Assembly: GCA_031256155.1 (NCBI GenBank)
Contig: JAIRRD010000001.1
Location: 1-6,814, forward strand
Length of the DNA: 6,814 nt
Reading direction: 5' to 3'
DNA from: Holophagales bacterium
GTDB lineage: Bacteria > Acidobacteriota > Holophagae > Holophagales > Holophagaceae
Shown: positions 5,940 to 6,814 of the stretch, piece after piece
Numbering within the stretch: the first letter of the stretch is position 1
Layout: the number at the start of each line of letters is the position of its first letter
Notes under the pieces: generated by a model
Told to the model about the DNA's origin: nothing
The model's database searches: none
The model's input: the letters and a program-made list of their open reading frames with translations, nothing else
Program-made: the position numbers and the translations under genes

Positions 5940-6596
5940 CTATTTGGCAATCCTGCCAACAGGGACGATAACGCTTATTTTTTCATCGTCAAGCAATCCC
6001 GCTGCGGATTTCACGGCATCCAGATCAACGCCGCTGACAACAGTTGCTCCAAGGCCGTTAGCCGTAACTTGCAACAAGAGCGCTTGAACAGCAGCACCAG
6101 ATTCCCAGAATGTGTAGGCTTCTTTGCGTTGCGGGTCGTTGCCGCCCATACGTGAGGAAACTCCAGAAAAGATAAATACCGCTGGACACTTTGGAATCCA
6201 GGGCTGCATACCTTTAATGGAGCCAAAAATTGTTTCCGGATTGCCATCCTTTACCTTTAACATGCTGTGGTCTTTGGGTGAATATTTGTACACCCCATCT
6301 GCCAGCGCATCACTTTTTGTTGCAACAACATACAATTCCAAAGGATAACGTGCGTTTGCGCTGGGAACGGTGCGCTTACCGGGGCGGTTTTCACCCTGGG
6401 CACTCCAAAGTAGTTGTGAGAGAGTATCCAGGCTCAAAGCCGGACCAGTGAGATTACGAGTACTCTGGCGTTCCTCCAGCGCCTTGTCCAATGTCAAAGA
6501 ACCTCCCTTGTGGGCTGGGAGTTTGATAGGCTTGGGGGCCTGAGTTTCTTGGGCCATCAGAACTGTGGCGAGTAACGAAAGTGCGAAAGTGCGCAT
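5940..6596 (-). CDS. Secreted SagB/ThcOx-type nitroreductase-family flavoprotein
   Basis: The 218-residue protein begins with a signal peptide (MRTFALSLLATVLMA, probable cleavage before or near Q16) and then one nitroreductase-fold domain. SagB-type features are ERQSTRNL (42-49), LSQLLWSAQG (59-68), the PSANARYPLELYVV block (78-91), GVYKYSP (101-107), ESGAAVQALLLQVTANGLG (165-183) and VPVGR (211-215). These contribute to FMN binding and the dimer interface in the superfamily. SagB/ThcOx enzymes oxidise azolines in peptide natural products, but many stand-alone members have unknown substrates. No cyclodehydratase or precursor peptide is visible here, so peptide modification is unlikely. The start is supported by AAGGAG (6609-6604) seven bases upstream. 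A periplasmic site is unusual for a flavin enzyme folded in the cytoplasm, as no twin-arginine motif is seen. Confidence 0.83.
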   Translation of the reverse strand: MRTFALSLLATVLMAQETQAPKPIKLPAHKGGSLTLDKALEERQSTRNLTGPALSLDTLSQLLWSAQGENRPGKRTVPSANARYPLELYVVATKSDALADGVYKYSPKDHSMLKVKDGNPETIFGSIKGMQPWIPKCPAVFIFSGVSSRMGGNDPQRKEAYTFWESGAAVQALLLQVTANGLGATVVSGVDLDAVKSAAGLLDDEKISVIVPVGRIAK

Positions 6597-6633
6597 TTTT
6601 TGACTCCTTCAGAAGTAGGACTTAGAAACTGAA

Positions 6634-6662
6634 ATCATAGCAATTTCATGTGAAATATACAA
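6634..6662 (-). promoter_or_regulatory. Sigma-70 type promoter of the SagB-like gene
   Basis: On the minus strand TTGTAT (6662-6657) and TATGAT (6639-6634) are separated by exactly 17 bases. Transcription would start near 6627, leaving a leader of about 30 bases that contains the AAGGAG ribosome binding site. The palindrome at 6643-6656 fills the spacer. Confidence 0.55.
6643..6656. promoter_or_regulatory. Operator-like palindrome 1 in the promoter spacer
   Basis: ATTTCA (6643-6648) and TGAAAT (6651-6656) are perfect inverted arms around TG. The site lies wholly between the proposed -35 and -10 boxes, where a bound protein would block polymerase. A further half site, TGAAAT at 6630-6635, overlaps the -10 box. 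The cognate regulator is not in the window. Confidence 0.55.
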
Positions 6663-6675
6663 TTTCAGATGAAAT
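6662..6675. promoter_or_regulatory. Operator-like palindrome 2 upstream of the -35 box
   Basis: ATTTCA (6662-6667) and TGAAAT (6670-6675) repeat the same inverted arms around GA. Its centre is 19 bases from the first palindrome, close to two helical turns, so two dimers could sit on nearly the same DNA face. The site abuts the -35 box. Confidence 0.5.
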
Positions 6676-6712
6676 GAATTTTGGCAGCATGAGATAAAAA
6701 ATTCAATTAGAG

Positions 6713-6739
6713 CATTTCAACTTTGAAAAAATTGAAATG
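6713..6739. repeat. Inverted repeat CATTTCAA / TTGAAATG
   Basis: CATTTCAA (6713-6720) and TTGAAATG (6732-6739) are perfect 8-bp arms around an AT-rich loop of 11 bases. They contain the same ATTTCA/TGAAAT hexamers as the two promoter palindromes but with wider spacing. It could be a third regulator site, a weak terminator for a leftward gene beyond the right edge, or the boundary of a repeat. Confidence 0.45.
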
Positions 6740-6753
6740 GCACGGAGTGCTTA

Positions 6754-6813
6754 GTCTGCGCTGAGAGTGAAGCGAGCCTGCGATAGCAGGTGAGCGGAAC
6801 GGTGAGCGCAGAC
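6754..6813. repeat. Inverted-repeat structure at the right window edge
   Basis: GTCTGCGCT (6754-6762) and AGCGCAGAC (6805-6813) are perfect 9-bp arms. Inside is a smaller stem, CCTGC (6777-6781) and GCAGG (6786-6790), with loop GATA. The intervening bases are unpaired and purine-rich, with GGTGAGCG repeated 12 bases apart (6789-6796, 6801-6808). It is richer in GC than the AT-rich stretch beside it. It may be an interspersed repeat or a small structured RNA, and it may continue beyond the window. No start codon or ribosome binding site supports a gene. Confidence 0.4.
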
Positions 6814-6814
6814 G

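Noticed and set aside
5944..5959. Hairpin TTGGCA / TGCCAA around ATCC at the 3' end of the SagB-like gene as a terminator
   Set aside because: The stem is only six pairs, lies inside the coding region and has no T-run after it on either strand.
6707..6814. Leftward open frame of 35 codons running in from the right edge
   Set aside because: It has no visible start, spans two inverted repeats and has a repeat-like composition. It could be the tail of a gene outside the window, but nothing in it is recognisable.

Overview
The window looks like ordinary chromosomal DNA of a Gram-negative bacterium. The evidence is a heptose-type sugar isomerase of the lipopolysaccharide pathway, exported proteins with short signal peptides, and a membrane-anchored c-type cytochrome. 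The protein set (NamZ/DUF1343, TIGR02757, a DUF2231 plus P460-like cytochrome, DUF4124, a secreted SagB-type flavoprotein) fits an acidobacterial (Holophagae-like) or proteobacterial genome. I cannot settle the phylum from sequence alone. Base composition is moderate, and TTG start codons seem to be used.

Layout from left to right. A 5'-truncated NamZ-type exo-N-acetylmuramidase runs rightward and enters the window from the left edge (2-1000). A 197-base gap follows. It holds a compact MITE-like element whose ends read TATAGCGG, much like the Correia elements of Neisseria, and then a perfect 16-bp hairpin. A leftward two-gene unit comes next: a membrane P460-like cytochrome (3099-2107), then a TIGR02757/DUF2400 Fe-S protein of the HhH-GPD type (2091-1198). 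A 269-base divergent promoter region (3100-3368) separates this unit from a rightward set: a GmhA-type phosphoheptose isomerase (3369-3935), a translationally coupled DUF4124 membrane protein (3932-4687), and a HemW-like radical SAM protein (about 4698-5876). After a short convergent gap with a solo end of the same MITE family comes a leftward secreted SagB-type nitroreductase (6596-5940). The last 218 bases hold its promoter, an array of ATTTCA/TGAAAT palindromes, and at the right edge a GC-richer inverted-repeat structure that may continue outside the window.

How the genes relate. GmhA and NamZ concern the cell envelope (lipopolysaccharide heptose and peptidoglycan MurNAc turnover). HemW and the cytochrome concern heme. 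I see no single pathway joining all seven genes. No defence system, CRISPR array, tRNA, rRNA or phage gene was found. The most interesting points are the Correia-like MITE and its solo relative, the operator-like palindromes placed exactly in the sagB-like promoter, the DUF2231 to P460-like cytochrome fusion, and the perfect hairpin that swallows the end of the TIGR02757 gene.
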